Assembly: GCA_947568835.1 (NCBI GenBank)
Contig: OX387603.1
Span: forward strand, 10,909,943-10,973,942
Length of the DNA: 64,000 nucleotides
Direction of reading: 5' to 3'
From: Protonemura montana
Taxonomy: Eukaryota > Arthropoda > Insecta > Plecoptera > Nemouridae
Part shown: piece by piece, positions 12,000 to 24,400 of the stretch
Numbering within the stretch: the first letter of the stretch is position 1
Layout of the letters: each line of letters opens with the position of its first letter
Notes under the pieces: model-generated
The model's database searches: none
What the model saw: the letters and a program-made list of their open reading frames with translations, nothing else
What the model was told of the DNA's origin: nothing
Position numbers and translations under genes: made by a program

Positions 12000-12697
12000 C
12001 AGGGACCGGAATCGTAATTAATTGATATTTTTTTAGGATTGGAATCAGAATTTTTATTTTCTGGTAAATGGAATTGGAATCAGAATCGAAATTTTTTCTT
12101 TTAGTCAATTGGAATTGGAATCGGAATTTTTACTTTTAGTCAGTCGGATTTTTTTTTTTTACCTTAAAAATGTTATTCATAATTAACACTGTCTATGTGG
12201 TCTATGGGCTGAACTAGCTGAGAATAAAACAGGTAGGTTGGTCGGTAAAAATTTATCTTGGTTTTATCATGGTTATTTGTGGTATTTTTGTTTCGACTGC
12301 CAATTCCATTCTTTGCAGCCCATGGGTACTTTCGATGGTTTGATTTTCAGTGCAAAGTCGTGTAGGGCGGCTGTCGACTTACCGAAGTGAGAACACTATA
12401 GTTTCATTCTTGTAGGCAGCTTCTTGACTATGAGGAAAGAAGATTTGAAATTTTATAGAATGGAAATCAAAGTTTGCTTTTTTATAATTTGTATTTTGAT
12501 AGAGACCAAACAGAACAATTAAAATCAAAATCAACATTTTTACTGTGAGTTTTCTGGGATCGGAAGTTTTCTTAGGAGCTTTCCGGGATCGGAATTGGAA
12601 TTTTTATTATTTTCCGGGTGGAATCGAAATCGGAATTGGAATTCATATTTTGTGTAACTTGGAATTGGAATCGAAAAACATAAAAATTTCGGTCCTG
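12000..12697. mobile_element. Degenerate hAT-like element, about 0.7 kb
   Basis: The left end CAGGGACCGGAAT and right end ATTTCGGTCCTG form an imperfect inverted repeat. The flanks GTCCTAGC (11992-11999) and GTCGTAAC (12698-12705) match at 6 of 8 bases and fit the hAT pattern of T at position 2 and A at position 7 only in part. Both subterminal regions are filled with degenerate GGAATTGGAATCGGAAT-type repeats. The interior (12290-12400) resembles the interior of the hAT copy at 31949-33462 (GGCTRYCGACTTNCCGAAGTGA), so they are probably relatives. Confidence 0.6.
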
Positions 12698-12705
12698 GTC
12701 GTAAC

Positions 12706-14350
12706 CCTTCTTATTATTGGGAACACTAATAACTTTTAAAAATGTGTGTTCAAACAAGGTTTGGAATCTGGATCTTCACCTGTTGCAGGTTACTTGGACA
12801 TGTTATTTTTGAGAAGATTTTAGTGCATTTGATGAGAATGGTGGATCTCGGGGGAGAAGAACCACACTGTACCGCATAACATACGTCTTTCAGCACTTTT
12901 GCCAAAATTTGAGAGAAAAAGAAAAATTAAATTGCATAAAAATGCATTCCGATGTTAAAAATGCTGAATGATCTTGCATGGGTTCCATATCCCCTTGCCA
13001 TGGTACCAAATCGTTTGAAGTGTGCTCGTGATTTAAGCGTCGATCTCGCGGCGGTGAGCTGGATGCTGACTCCTTCCGTGCCCGAGCTGCTTGTGTCATA
13101 ACCTGGATTGGAATTAATGAAGTGAATTCGGTAGCGAATACGCCACTGCCACCATCCTAGTAGTATTGGCCCCTAGGCAAGCATGATAAAATGAGAATGG
13201 AAAAAGAGCGATTGACTACTGGTTCAGAGGTCCGTCTAAGACAATACTCAGAATAGTTGGGAACTGAGGCGAAGCAAAGAGAACATTTGTATTGACAATC
13301 ACAATAGAACGATAATTTAATATAAAAAACTCACATGATGAAGATACAGTAGAACACGTCAAGCTCAAACGAGAACCAAGATCCGAGTCCCCGAGACCCT
13401 ACACTTCGAGTTGGTAGAACCCTGCGTGACTCAGTTACATCCCCTCTCTACACCCTTAGCTGTCCTGTTAGGGTGGGCACAGGTTCAGAGCGACGATGGC
13501 TTGGTGCCACAAAGATAGGAATTTAGAGTGCTGCTAAATTGGCAAGCTTTTAAGAAAGAGAAACCATTATGAATGTTATAATCTGGCCATTGTGCCACAA
13601 TAATTATAGATCGCGAGAAGAAATAGGAATTCACCCCCGACGTGTAGGCGTTCTTGGTTCACGTCTCTACGTATACATGAATGATATGGGAATAATATAT
13701 AATCTAATAATCTTAGATATAAACACACATATAACTATATTAACACACACTCAACACTTGCGCACCAGGGTAGGTGCTGTGAAGCCGCGCAGCTATTCAA
13801 GCGAAGCCATCACGAACAACAACCGACGTTTGCATGTTTGATTTGGCACAGGTAGGCAGGGACAGAGAAACTTTTGTGTTAATTAACCTTATATAAAACC
13901 TGTAATCAAGATGACGTCCATTTCAAGTAATAGGGACTGTGGCTATGTGGGGTTGTCGTTATGTGTCACTTTGCATTTGGATGTAGTTTCTTTATGGTAA
14001 TAGCAAAAATTGGTTAAAACAGCTGGAAATAGTTTTAATTTGTACATTGTTTTTGTAATTGTTTTTATTGTCTTATTATTCCTACGAATGGACAGACAGT
14101 TGCACAAATTTGTACAGATAATTTACTGCTTACAATAATGCAATACATCTTATAGTCATATAAAAATTTAAATTATAAACATTAAACATTAATATAAAAC
14201 TCAAACAAAAAATTATAAAATTATAAAATTACCTTAAATAGTTTGATGAGATTTGACTTAAGTACAGATCAGGGAAAAAATGTTATTAATTAGGAAACCA
14301 TACAAACACTAAAATAGTAACATTAACAGTTATAGTAATGAGGGCCAACT
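12706..14350. other. Non-coding DNA, no confident gene
   Basis: Short frames near 12960-13100 (both strands) and 13569-13841 are open but show no homology or splice context. The last part (14040-14350) is very AT-rich and probably belongs to the 3' UTR of the LINE fragment immediately to the right, which reads on the minus strand. Confidence 0.35.
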
Positions 14351-14354
14351 TGAA

Positions 14355-14640
14355 TTAAGCACAAGAATAAAATTCACCTTCAATGAGAAATGATTTCAGT
14401 GAGAGTTTAAAGGTGTTGATCCTGGATGACTTTAAATTATTGGGCAGCAAGTTGAATAGCATAAAGCTGGAAAGTTTAACTTGTCGTTAAATTTGTGCTA
14501 AGGCCATGGAATCTCTTTGAACCTCAAAGCCACCCCTGCTCCACGTATGATGATTGTGACCACTTGTAGGAAAAAAGTTGGCATTCATCTTTATAAAAAT
14601 TAAGAGTTTGAAAATATACAAGCTTGGCAACGTCATTATT
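14355..14640 (-). mobile_element. LINE 3' end (C-terminus of reverse-transcriptase ORF)
   Basis: On the minus strand the frame ends LFNLLPNNLKSSRINTFKLS and then LKSFLIEGEFYSCA before a TAA at 14355-14357. 'FNxLPxxLKxxxxxxxFKxxLKxFL' followed by a short tail is the typical C-terminus of non-LTR retrotransposon ORF2 proteins. Upstream sequence (to about 14640) reads as the preceding part with frameshifts. The rest of the element is missing, consistent with 5' truncation. The clade cannot be decided from this piece. Confidence 0.65.
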
Positions 14641-14767
14641 TTTAGATTGATACATTTTTTACGGCACGTTGAATTCGGTTCAAATTGAGTAAAATTCTTA
14701 CAACTTTTTTTTTTTAAATTTTTAAGGGGTTAAAGGGTTGTGAACATTCGGACTGAAAGTATTAGTA

Positions 14768-15995
14768 ATGGCATATGAGGAATGGCACAAGTTTGTTCAC
14801 ATGCGCTTTTTGGTAAGGGACCTATATGAGGATGCTTTTAGGTCAAAATTCCTGAATGTAGTTCCCCACAAATGCATTTTAAACTTCAGCACACATTACT
14901 ATCAAGTCAAACTATTTTTAGTATTGGATGCATATTGCTCTCATGCCGACTGCCATAAGTTCAAATTTGTGGTCAAAGAAAAATCCTGCAGCAGGGAATC
15001 GTATGGTAGTTCGTGTGTTGTGCGATGACGTCCCTGTGTGCCACAAAGAGATGCGGACAAGTCAGTTACGCGGTGTGAAGCGAATTGAAGAAAAGCGCGC
15101 GCTAAAACACATGACACCCAAGGCGTGTGAGGCGGAACAGTTGCTCGTGGCAAAGGATAGCTCGGATGCACTCCTTGAAGGGAATATCCTAGGAGTCAAA
15201 TCTGTTGATGAGTACCGCCAACGGTACCGCAAGGCGAGATCAGAAGCTTTATCAGAATTTGATCTCGATCAAAATCCATTTAAAGATCTGTTCTTGTTGC
15301 AAGAGTCAAAGTGCGACAAAAAGTATGGAAATGCACAGATACAGTCTGTGGGTAGACCCTTGCACGTGTATGTGTTCAGTCTTGAACAGCTGAGCGTCGT
15401 GAAGCAGGTTGGCGCTAGGAGGGCAAAACTCCCGACGCTCTACTCTGACGCAACTGGCAATTTCGTGGAGAAGATGTTGTACGAGCGCAAGCAAGTCTTA
15501 TACTACGCCTGCGTCATTGACATTGACAATATCATATTCCCTGTGCTCGAAATGATAACAAATCAACATTTTAGTGGTCATGTCGCGGCTTTCTGTATCA
15601 GCTATTGTCACTACGCTGAAAAACATGCTAACGAGTGGCCATTGTTTAGCGGCGTTGTCTTCGACTTTTTATTCGCAATCATAAATGGGGTTTGCTTGGC
15701 ATTCAATCACATGGATCTGTCTGAGTATTTTTGTCACCAAAAAATGCTAAAACTAAACGCCTTGGCTCCCTTAAACCAAAAAGTGATACTGTGTACGAAC
15801 CTTTTCTCAAAAGCAGTAAAAAACTCAGTGAAATGCTCCCAGGTACACACAAAATTTATTGCACGAAGAATTAAGATCAATAACTTTGATTTTAACGACA
15901 TACAAGCGAATGCATTAGTAATTTGTAAGGCTTTTGACACCACATACAATAATTGTACACTTCCAATGTTGATAAAAGATAGGGAAAAAATGTAG
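14768..15995 (+). pseudogene. MULE-type transposase remnant (NOF/foldback-like)
   Basis: Two overlapping frames together give one protein. 14768-14980 supplies the N-terminal part, ending in a zinc-knuckle-like CSHADCHKFKFVV. The frame opening at 14928 continues with NPAAGNRMVVRV, then a QLRGVKR motif, then LPTLYSDATGNFVEKM and LYYACVIDIDN, then a PVLEMITN motif. This order (C/H motif, 'QLRGxxR', 'YxDATGxxxxK', 'LYYAxVV', 'PVxEMxTN', 'FNxMxLxxYF') is that of NOF-FB-like MULE transposases common in insect genomes. The D of SDATG would be the first catalytic aspartate. The change of frame near 14980 and the degraded region after residue 265 indicate a dead copy. Terminal repeats were not found. 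Confidence 0.65.
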
Positions 15996-15999
15996 TAGA

Positions 16000-16563
16000 G
16001 TAGAATGAAACTGGATGATGAATTGTTTATAATTATAATTTAATTTTATGTTATTATCAAAATCCTATATGAGAGTATAACAGCTAATGTGAAAAAATGT
16101 ATTTCAAAATAGCATCTGCTAAATAAAAATATTACATACATGCAACTGGCTATTAATTTTCACCGCGCTTTTATCCATGATCTGTTCGTTAGTTTTCATA
16201 TTTGAGTTTAGAGGGCAGTAGCAATCAAATGTACATAATCTTATGTATACTTCCATGCCCGCGCCGGCAACTGCGTCATTGCCAGGTCTAGTTAGAGATC
16301 TTATCGTTTGATCTACAAACAAAATTAATAATTAGTTAGTGAGAATCTAAGAACACGTTTTGCATTTTAAATAATTCAATTGTTTCATGAGGTAGGGAAA
16401 ACGGGAAAATGAGAAAATTACTAATTTGTTAATTGATATATAAATTGCATTAACCAAAACTTGGCAGCACTGAGCTCTGAGTCTAAACACTTTCAAAAAT
16501 GTCGGCAGAGTTGATTGACTGATTACTTTTGGTGATTGTTAATTATTAAAATAGAATTTCATA
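16000..16563. other. Intergenic and putative SPAG7 promoter
   Basis: AT-rich DNA with no gene. The SPAG7 start codon follows at 16564. No TATA box stands out, as is usual for housekeeping genes. Confidence 0.4.
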
Positions 16564-18345
16564 ATGGATCTTCTTGGTTCAATTTTGAACTCGATGGATA
16601 AGCCGCCTTCTGTGAGCGACAAGCAGAGAGATTTAATTAAAAGTGAGTACTTTTATCACTATTGCGCTCAAACATAACCAAACTTTCCCACCTAACTACC
16701 AAAGCTTACCAATCCACCTACTTGGGTACCTTTCGTTCCATTATTTCTTATCTTTCCTCCTGTATTAACTCTGCGTTTTTTTTTTTTTTTTAGAACAAAA
16801 AGAGGAGATGTTAAAAAAACAGAATCGTGAAAGACAGAAGCTAGACGAATTCAGAGCCCAGGTCAGTCCAGTTCATTCAATTTTCTATTTATTGGCATTG
16901 ACAATCTCAATATCGGGCCATTTACTAAGTAAAATGGTTGCTTTCAGGTGGAAGCTCGTGTCAGTAAGTTTATGCGCGACGAAGATGCACGTAGTAAGGC
17001 ACTGCCTCCTATGGATCAAATTCAGCGAAGTGTTGTGTGAGTAACTTGTTCAATGCAATGCTACTCAATGTGAATTGGCTTCGACAAAAAAGAAGCTGAC
17101 CACCAAACCAATCTTGCAGCCACGACGTTGCTGAAGTAGCAGGTGTAGTAGCTGTGTCTGCGGGTGAGGAAGGTGAAGATCGACATATCGTGCTGTTCAA
17201 ACGTGACGCAGCTCCATGCGAGGCAGAGCTTGCAGCTTTGCGACGAGGAGACACCTGGGACCCTGTCGCTCACAAGCTTAACCAACTGGTATGTACCGAA
17301 TTTGTTACCTTAAATTAATCTAGTAGATTTACACTAAAGGTCAGCATTAGTCTGCCACTTAGAAAGTCACAGGAAGAAATTTTGACAAGATTTTATTTTT
17401 AAATATGCTGCCTGCATTTGGCTTCCAAATACCTAATTCAAATTTGCAAATGAAACAATTTGTGTGTCAAGGCAAAGTTGCTACTAATTGGTCTCAATTA
17501 CTTTTCTTGCTTCTATCAGCTTTTTTTTATACTTAGACAAATGTATACCACAATAGCTGTTCTACTGGCATTGTCAGTATCTGGCAAAAACAAAACCAAG
17601 TTCCTTGCTACCTCTGCTACAAATACTGTCAATAATTCAATAATAGTAATTGCCTAATAACAAGATTTCAATCCAAAAAACCCATAGCAAAGATGTGTGC
17701 CATTGCAGAAAGCAGAGCAGCAGGAAGCTGAAAACGAGACTCCTTCCGCACCGTTCACGCCAGCCACAAACTACAAGGAGAAGTACCAGCACCTCATTGG
17801 TCGCGAGTCTGCCAAGGAAGCAGCGCGGGCCACTCAGACTAATACTCATTATGGCAACGGTAGGTTCCATGACAAAAACATTAGGAATATAATACTCCGG
17901 GATATTAGTTTTTGCTCCACCACGTTCCTAAACTCTCTGGATTGCCTACTCTCAATAATTGCCAGTAGATATTGGATTGTCATTGTTTTCTATCCATTAG
18001 AAGAAGTTCTTGTTTTTCATTAATTTAATAACTTCAATAGAATAGGTTTCAAAGAAATAGGTTGAAAAAATTAGGAATGGTGTTTTGAAACGTGGCAAAC
18101 AGTCCCCTTTTTTTGTGTCAACAAGAAATTGAAAAATGTGGTGTGTTGAAAAATTACATGTCTAGCAGGGAAAGAGTTTGATGGAACTGTGTGAAATAAA
18201 CGCCTTGTCCTTTCCAGTGCCCAGCAAGAACAAGAAGGATCAGCGTTCTATTGAGCAGACTCTGGCGGACATCCGAACAGCAAAACGCCTCAAAACAGCC
18301 CACAGTTCTGCAGATGGTAACGAGGGAAAGCCAGCGCCTATCTGA
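16564..18345 (+). CDS. SPAG7: SPAG7-like R3H-domain protein
   Basis: Six exons join in phase: 16564-16642, 16794-16861, 16948-17036, 17120-17288, 17709-17859 and 18218-18345. They encode 227 residues, the same length I recall for vertebrate SPAG7. The N-terminus MDLLGSILNSMDKPPSVSDK matches the family. A lysine- and glutamate-rich coiled segment follows, then the R3H-like core (KFMRDEDARSKALPPMDQIQ, then RSVVHDVAEVAG). The C-terminal block NYKEKYQHLIGRESAKEAAR is also conserved, followed by the family's RSIEQTLADI-like helix. R3H domains bind single-stranded nucleic acid; SPAG7 is a nuclear protein of poorly known role. The stop lies 120 bp from the EXOC8 stop on the other strand, so the 3' UTRs overlap. 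Confidence 0.93.
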
Positions 18346-18393
18346 GCTGCCGGAATTTGTGTACATAGACGTCTAGGATTTTGCTTTAACTTA

Positions 18394-18402
18394 TTTATTA
18401 AA
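18394..18402. terminator. Overlapping bidirectional poly(A) signals
   Basis: The nine bases TTTATTAAA contain AATAAA on the minus strand (18394-18399), suitable for EXOC8. They also contain ATTAAA on the plus strand (18397-18402), suitable for SPAG7. The site lies between the two convergent stop codons (18345 and 18466). Use by both genes is inferred. Confidence 0.5.
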
Positions 18403-18465
18403 CTACCTACACCCCACAAAAAAATCTCGTTATTTCCTTGGATGGCTTCTTTTAGTTTCGTATGG

Positions 18466-21400
18466 CTAGATAAACTCTGTGCTGGTGTAGAGAACTTTGG
18501 CCGCTCCGACTTTGCGCTCTCGCTGAATTTGCGCCAATCGAGCGCAAGGCACACCGACACGCTTCTCAAAGCTGCTGGTAGCAAGTGGGAGAACGCCCTC
18601 CAAAAGAAACGCAGCGTTCTTCTGGATTAGAGGTGCCTGAAAAAAAAAAGTCTTTACTACTCGGACTTAATGCAAAGGTAAATTAAGGTGCCGGGCTCTT
18701 CCATTTATGTAAGCAGAAACACACAGAAATGGGTAGAAAATAGCTCAAGCGATAAAATGCCAGTTACTTGATATCATGGTAATCACTATAAGGTAATAAT
18801 AAGGTGAAAATCATATCATGACAGATTTTTGATGACAGCAAACTATATTCCATACAGTGAGAGGACATACTTTTCTGGCAGAGGCACCACTGCTTGTTTT
18901 GGAGTGACGAGCGGGCCAACTGTCAATTTTTTTAAAACACTACATATCATCCTCTCTGATGTTGGCCATTCTTCTTTTACTTAAAAGCTTTAGCCGCACC
19001 AAGTTGTCTTGTTTTTAGAGTCATCATAGGAATATTGCTTTTACCATTTATAACAATCTTAGGAATTATTTTGCAGATTTAAGAAATATTTTGAAATCTT
19101 GTCACTGAAATGTTACTCACGAGTTGGTAGCAATGCTGGAGGGGAGGGGGGCAGTCTCTATACTAGCATTTATCAATCAAGAAACAAGATAATGTAATCC
19201 ACCACCAAGCCACTTAAGTCACTATCTGAAATCGCAACTGCTCACCTCTTGGCGTAGGGCAGAATTGGCCAGGGAGGCATCGACGTGTGCGAGCTGCGCA
19301 GCGAAGACAGTGGCCAGCGTCTCCTCGATGGCAGGAGCCAGCTCGGCGCTGAACAGCTTCACGCAGTCATCCAGCAGCGACAGGAACAGCTTGGTGAACG
19401 TAACCGTATTGTTGGTCAGTTCCAGCCAGCTGTCTCCTATAGGGGCACGATATCAATCAGAGCTTGCACAATATCTTCTATAATCTACCTATTTCCTACT
19501 TATACCGGTACTGCAAATATATAACCTGGCTGAAATGTGGTTAGCACAGCAAAACTAGCTTTGAAAGTCTAAGACACAATTGGTTTCTTTTCTGACTATT
19601 CTTAAAGGTTCCTCCTCGTTACGGCAGTAATTGGACATTTTTGTAATTAGGTCTTTGTAAAATTTTTAAAGGCTCATCTCTAGCTAGTCCTAAGTTCAAT
19701 TTCTTGGCAAAAACCATTAACATTATCTTTTACTAGTTAAGTAAATACACACATTCTATATGTTCCAGTCTGTGGTCTACACTGATTTTTTTTCTGTGGG
19801 AAAATAAAAAAACAGCCAAGTAAAGGATGTTTAATAGTAGATTCATTGCTCGACAGCTAAAGCGGTGCTAAGATTATCTGACACCAAAATATAATTCCAT
19901 CCTCTTATTTCATCATTAGTATGAGCATCTCAAACTAACGACTACAAACTGCCAATAAATATACTATACTTACTAAAAAATCAACCCTAACTATCCAACA
20001 AGGACCGCATTCAACATCGGCACCAACTCACCGGTAATGTACCGCTGCGTGCCGGGAAGCCCGAGAGCATCCAGCTCGTCTGTGAGGCGCAAGGCAGCGG
20101 CACGAGATCCGAGACCCGCGGGCCGCCACCGATCGTCTTGGGCACGTAGCTTCACAGAGTCCGCCAACTTTAGTCGAGCATCGCGCAGAGCAGCCTCTAG
20201 TGGAGCGCGAAGCCGGCCATCTAGCTGGTAGCCCAGGTCCAAGCCGAGGTCGGTAGTGGCGGCGCACTGTGACCTCAGCGTCGTGACACATTCTGCGAGG
20301 GTCGACGTAGGGGTTTGCGGCACAAGGACTTGCTTCACGAGGTGGCTGGAGAGGTGGCTCAGTTCACTGCCTGCCCATACTGCAAAGCCTGAGAGAGGGG
20401 TTTTCAATTTCAATTTATTTTGCAATGGTACCATCTTTGCTTGCTTACATAGTAAATGCAATCTAAGGCCTTTTTTGACGTGTTTTATAGTTATTACTTA
20501 TTATTCATCGGCAGAGAATAGCAAACATCATTTAAAAACTTGCTCAGAGCTTGCGTAGAAAACTATCTTTGAATGTAATTGTTTTGGAGTTCATTTTTCT
20601 ATAAATTTGCTCTAATGCACCTCAGTAATTAAGTCTCATTTGAAGGAGTAACTCACCAGAAGCGCACTCTGGTGGGAAGAGGCGCTGGAATTCGAGCGCA
20701 GCGTCATGCAGGCTGCGGAAGAATCCGGCTGCGGCCTGTTCCGTGTACACTGCAGGGCTGGCATCTCGTCGCACCGCCCGAAGACGGGACTTCAGCAGAC
20801 TGGAGCACAGTCCCAGGAACAGGCCCAGTGCCTATTTCATACAAATAAGCACCATATTTGCATTGCATTTAAATAAAAAATTGGCATCCTTTCAAGGAAT
20901 TGAACACTCATAATACAATACAAGTTGATGCTAGAGCCAGGTATACAGATACTAAATGACAAATGGCTATGCTCATGGTACTAAGAATTGGTTGTCATTA
21001 TTTTAATTATATTAGTAACAATTTGGCTACAATAAGAGTGGTAACTACAGACATAAAAACATGTCAGGTGCAATGAAGAGTAGTCATCACAGCAGGAAAT
21101 GAAACCACTCCAAGATTGCAATGTAAATTGTTAATTGATTTAACAAATGGATTTCAATAAGATTTGAATTCCCTATGTGAGAGATAATCTGAGGTATCAA
21201 CCTGACGGGGAGACTGACCTGTGTGGATCTGTCAAGCCTGTGCAGCAAACGTACAGATCGCCGTGCAGCACGAAGTCCTCCATGAGGGGACTTGTCGGGC
21301 GAGACCTTGAGGTCGCGAGCTAGGTCCTCGACCAACGCAAGACCGCATGCTGCCACCTGCAACGCAGAAAGCACCACATAAGTACAATGAGTATGATGAT

Positions 21401-24400
21401 GATGACAAGATGTAATGGCGGCCTGCGAGAGTGAAGGTAGACTCGGTTTTATACAAGCTGTCCAAAGTTTCTTGGACACAATATGTAATCATGTTTTAAA
21501 GTGAAGTGCTAAGAATATTTAATTTAGTGATTTAATTTATTTAAACGAAGTCATTTGACTAGAGGAGAATGGGAGAAAGCAAACAAAACAAGATTTGTCA
21601 AAGTGTTTGTTACTTTTTACTTAAGAAAAATTCTAATGACTCGTAAATTTCTCCCAAAAAATTATAAATAAAGAATAAACTCAAAAGAAGTCTCTACTTG
21701 AAGGATGCATAATTAATTGGCACTAAGTAAACTAAGGCGTTTGTACTCGAACAAGTAAAACGTAGCTATATCCCAACCTTGACTCTGATTGGGTCCAGCG
21801 AAGGGTCGGGATCAGACGCGAGATGTTTTGTGGCGCGCAACCAAAGGTCGGCTGCGGCTTCAAAGTGGCGCTGGGCCAATGACACGTCTAGCTCGTCTGC
21901 GACGTCCAGAAGCCAGTCGGGTGTCTCGTTTTCGCTTTCGCCTCCCCCTGCAGAATTCCCGTTGACCCACTAGGGCACAGGACAATACTCAAGTTGGTAT
22001 CAAAAAGTTTCAACTCTTAGCACTGTGGTTAAGTTATAGTGCAGGCAGAGTGAATATATATTTATAAGGGAGAAAATAACAAGAAGTAAATAATCAATGC
22101 CTAGTTTTAAGAATGAATAGTTGAACACATTTTGAATAGTGTACAAATATTAATTTGTATTTTGTAGCTTTATTTTTGACTACCTAAATAAAAACCTTAC
22201 AAACAAACTAAAAAATGAATTACTAATCTTAGATCTGGGTTATGCTCTGAACTCCAGTTAGTTATCTTTAAATAAGAACTGCTCGTAAATAGGCTGCATA
22301 TTTTATTATTACGAAAACCATTGAACTTCTCTTTGTTGTTTCCAATTTGAAAACTACTGACTTTCTTCATGCCAGATTTCCATTAATAGTTTTAAAAATG
22401 CATTTTGTTACACAAGACAATTTTTCTTCTGTCAAAGTGCAGAAATAACTAACCCAAACCAAGGAATGGCTTTTAAAGCTCGACTTTTAACATTTTATCA
22501 TCCAACAACTCTGCTCCATCAAGTGATGCATCAGAAGCGCATGTGCATGTTCAGCTCAACTTAATAGAACAACTTGTATCATTGTACCGCTACCGACTTA
22601 CCAGGGACTCGCGTGAGTTTCCACTGCCGCCAGCGGCAAACGCCGCTGCCCCCTGAGATACTCGTTTAGCGGCCTCACACGCGTCATGCCATGCCTTCTT
22701 GGCTGGCGCCTGCACAGTTCCCAAGGCTGCCTGTAAACCGAACCAGCACAGGTAAGAATCAGCGATGCTCATCCAATTTAATATCAACTTATTTCCAAAA
22801 GACTTTCTGTAATATTATTCTTACAATGGAATGAAATAAACAGTAGTCTGTGTGAGTAGAGGAGTGTGAAAAAAGAATGCAAAGTAAGTCCAGTACAGAG
22901 CAGCATTTTTGATGACACAAAATTGGTCAAATTTAACATGAAATATATACACGAAGTATGTGTAGGTATATAAATTATATATAGGTACTAGATAATAACT
23001 AGCACTTTTGAAATTTTATCCCTAACAAAATATAATGACTTATTTATTTGTATTTTGTTCACATAGTAACAATCTGCGATACTTGTGGGCACGAAAATTT
23101 TTGAAATTTGTCGCTGGGGACTTATGAGACATAGTTTTAATCAAGAGGTATCTTTCATTCATTCAAAAATCATGCACTTCTGCAGCTCCCCACGACAATA
23201 TTTACCTCATTACACTTGTCAGACACATGCTAACTTTATCTAGCCTAAGCAGGTAGCCCCAGGTTTTTTTATAGCCTTACCTTCTTAGCAGCATCGCAGG
23301 CATCCAACCAGGCCTTTTTGGCGGGCGGCGAGGGACATTGGAAGAGTCGAGCATGTGGAAACGCAAGCAGTTTGACGCCATTGGTCAGGCCCGGTGCGTC
23401 ACGCACGTTCACCACTGCCAGACTTGCCAGCGGGAATATCGCGTGCCAGCGGAAACGGACGGGTCCCGTTCTGATCAGACAACGATCGAAATCTTAATTA
23501 AGCGGGTTGAAACTCTGAAGTGGTCTCAGGGTGGCACAACCATATTTTTTACCAGATTACTTCAGAGGTGTAAAGCTCTGTTAATAGTAATGCTGATGGA
23601 AATGCACAATATCTTGGCAAAAATGTTTGTTTTGCATTGTTAATATGTTGTCGAAAGAAAATTGCAACTCATCAGCTATAGAATGGAATTTCATCTCTTA
23701 GAACTGTTGAATTGCTACTGCTTTGACAACAACTTTGGAAGGTGAAGTATTCCACCATCCTCTAGTTATTAATAACCTCATCTTAAAGACCCACCTGTTG
23801 GATATCCAAGTGGCCAGCATAAGAGCATCACTGAGTAGGTAAGCCCGCACCCGTTGAATGGCGCTGTTATCTGATTGGTCTAGCTCAAGGAGATCTCCCT
23901 CGTGTACTAAGTGTCGACCCGGAACGTCCAGAAGACCCTGTTCATTAAATCACAAGTCATGGAGCTGTACTAACTAGTCATAGCTAACTTTTAATCTCGA
24001 TTAATGAGACATTTAATTCATTAGGGACAATTTACGATTTCTAATAACATCATTGGCAAACAAATCAATTAGAAGACAAAAAAATTAGAATTCTACCTTC
24101 AAAAATTTTGAAGAGTATTTACATTCTTAATTCAAAAGGTAATGAAAGAATGTAGTTTGTGATGTTTAACTACCTACTGTTTTGACAATGGGCCATGTGG
24201 CACCGGGCTAACGGTGCCAGGCAATGATTGGAGGCTGCACAATTTATTCAATCTATACTAGCTTCAGAAAAAATTTAACACTGACCCATTCTCCAGAACT
24301 AATGCCAACACTCACCCCACATCCCTCTACTTTCTCCAAAATGCCTGCTAGCGCTCTACGGCGTTCATCCTCTCCCGTCGCTGCCTTGTCTTCTTCGGCA

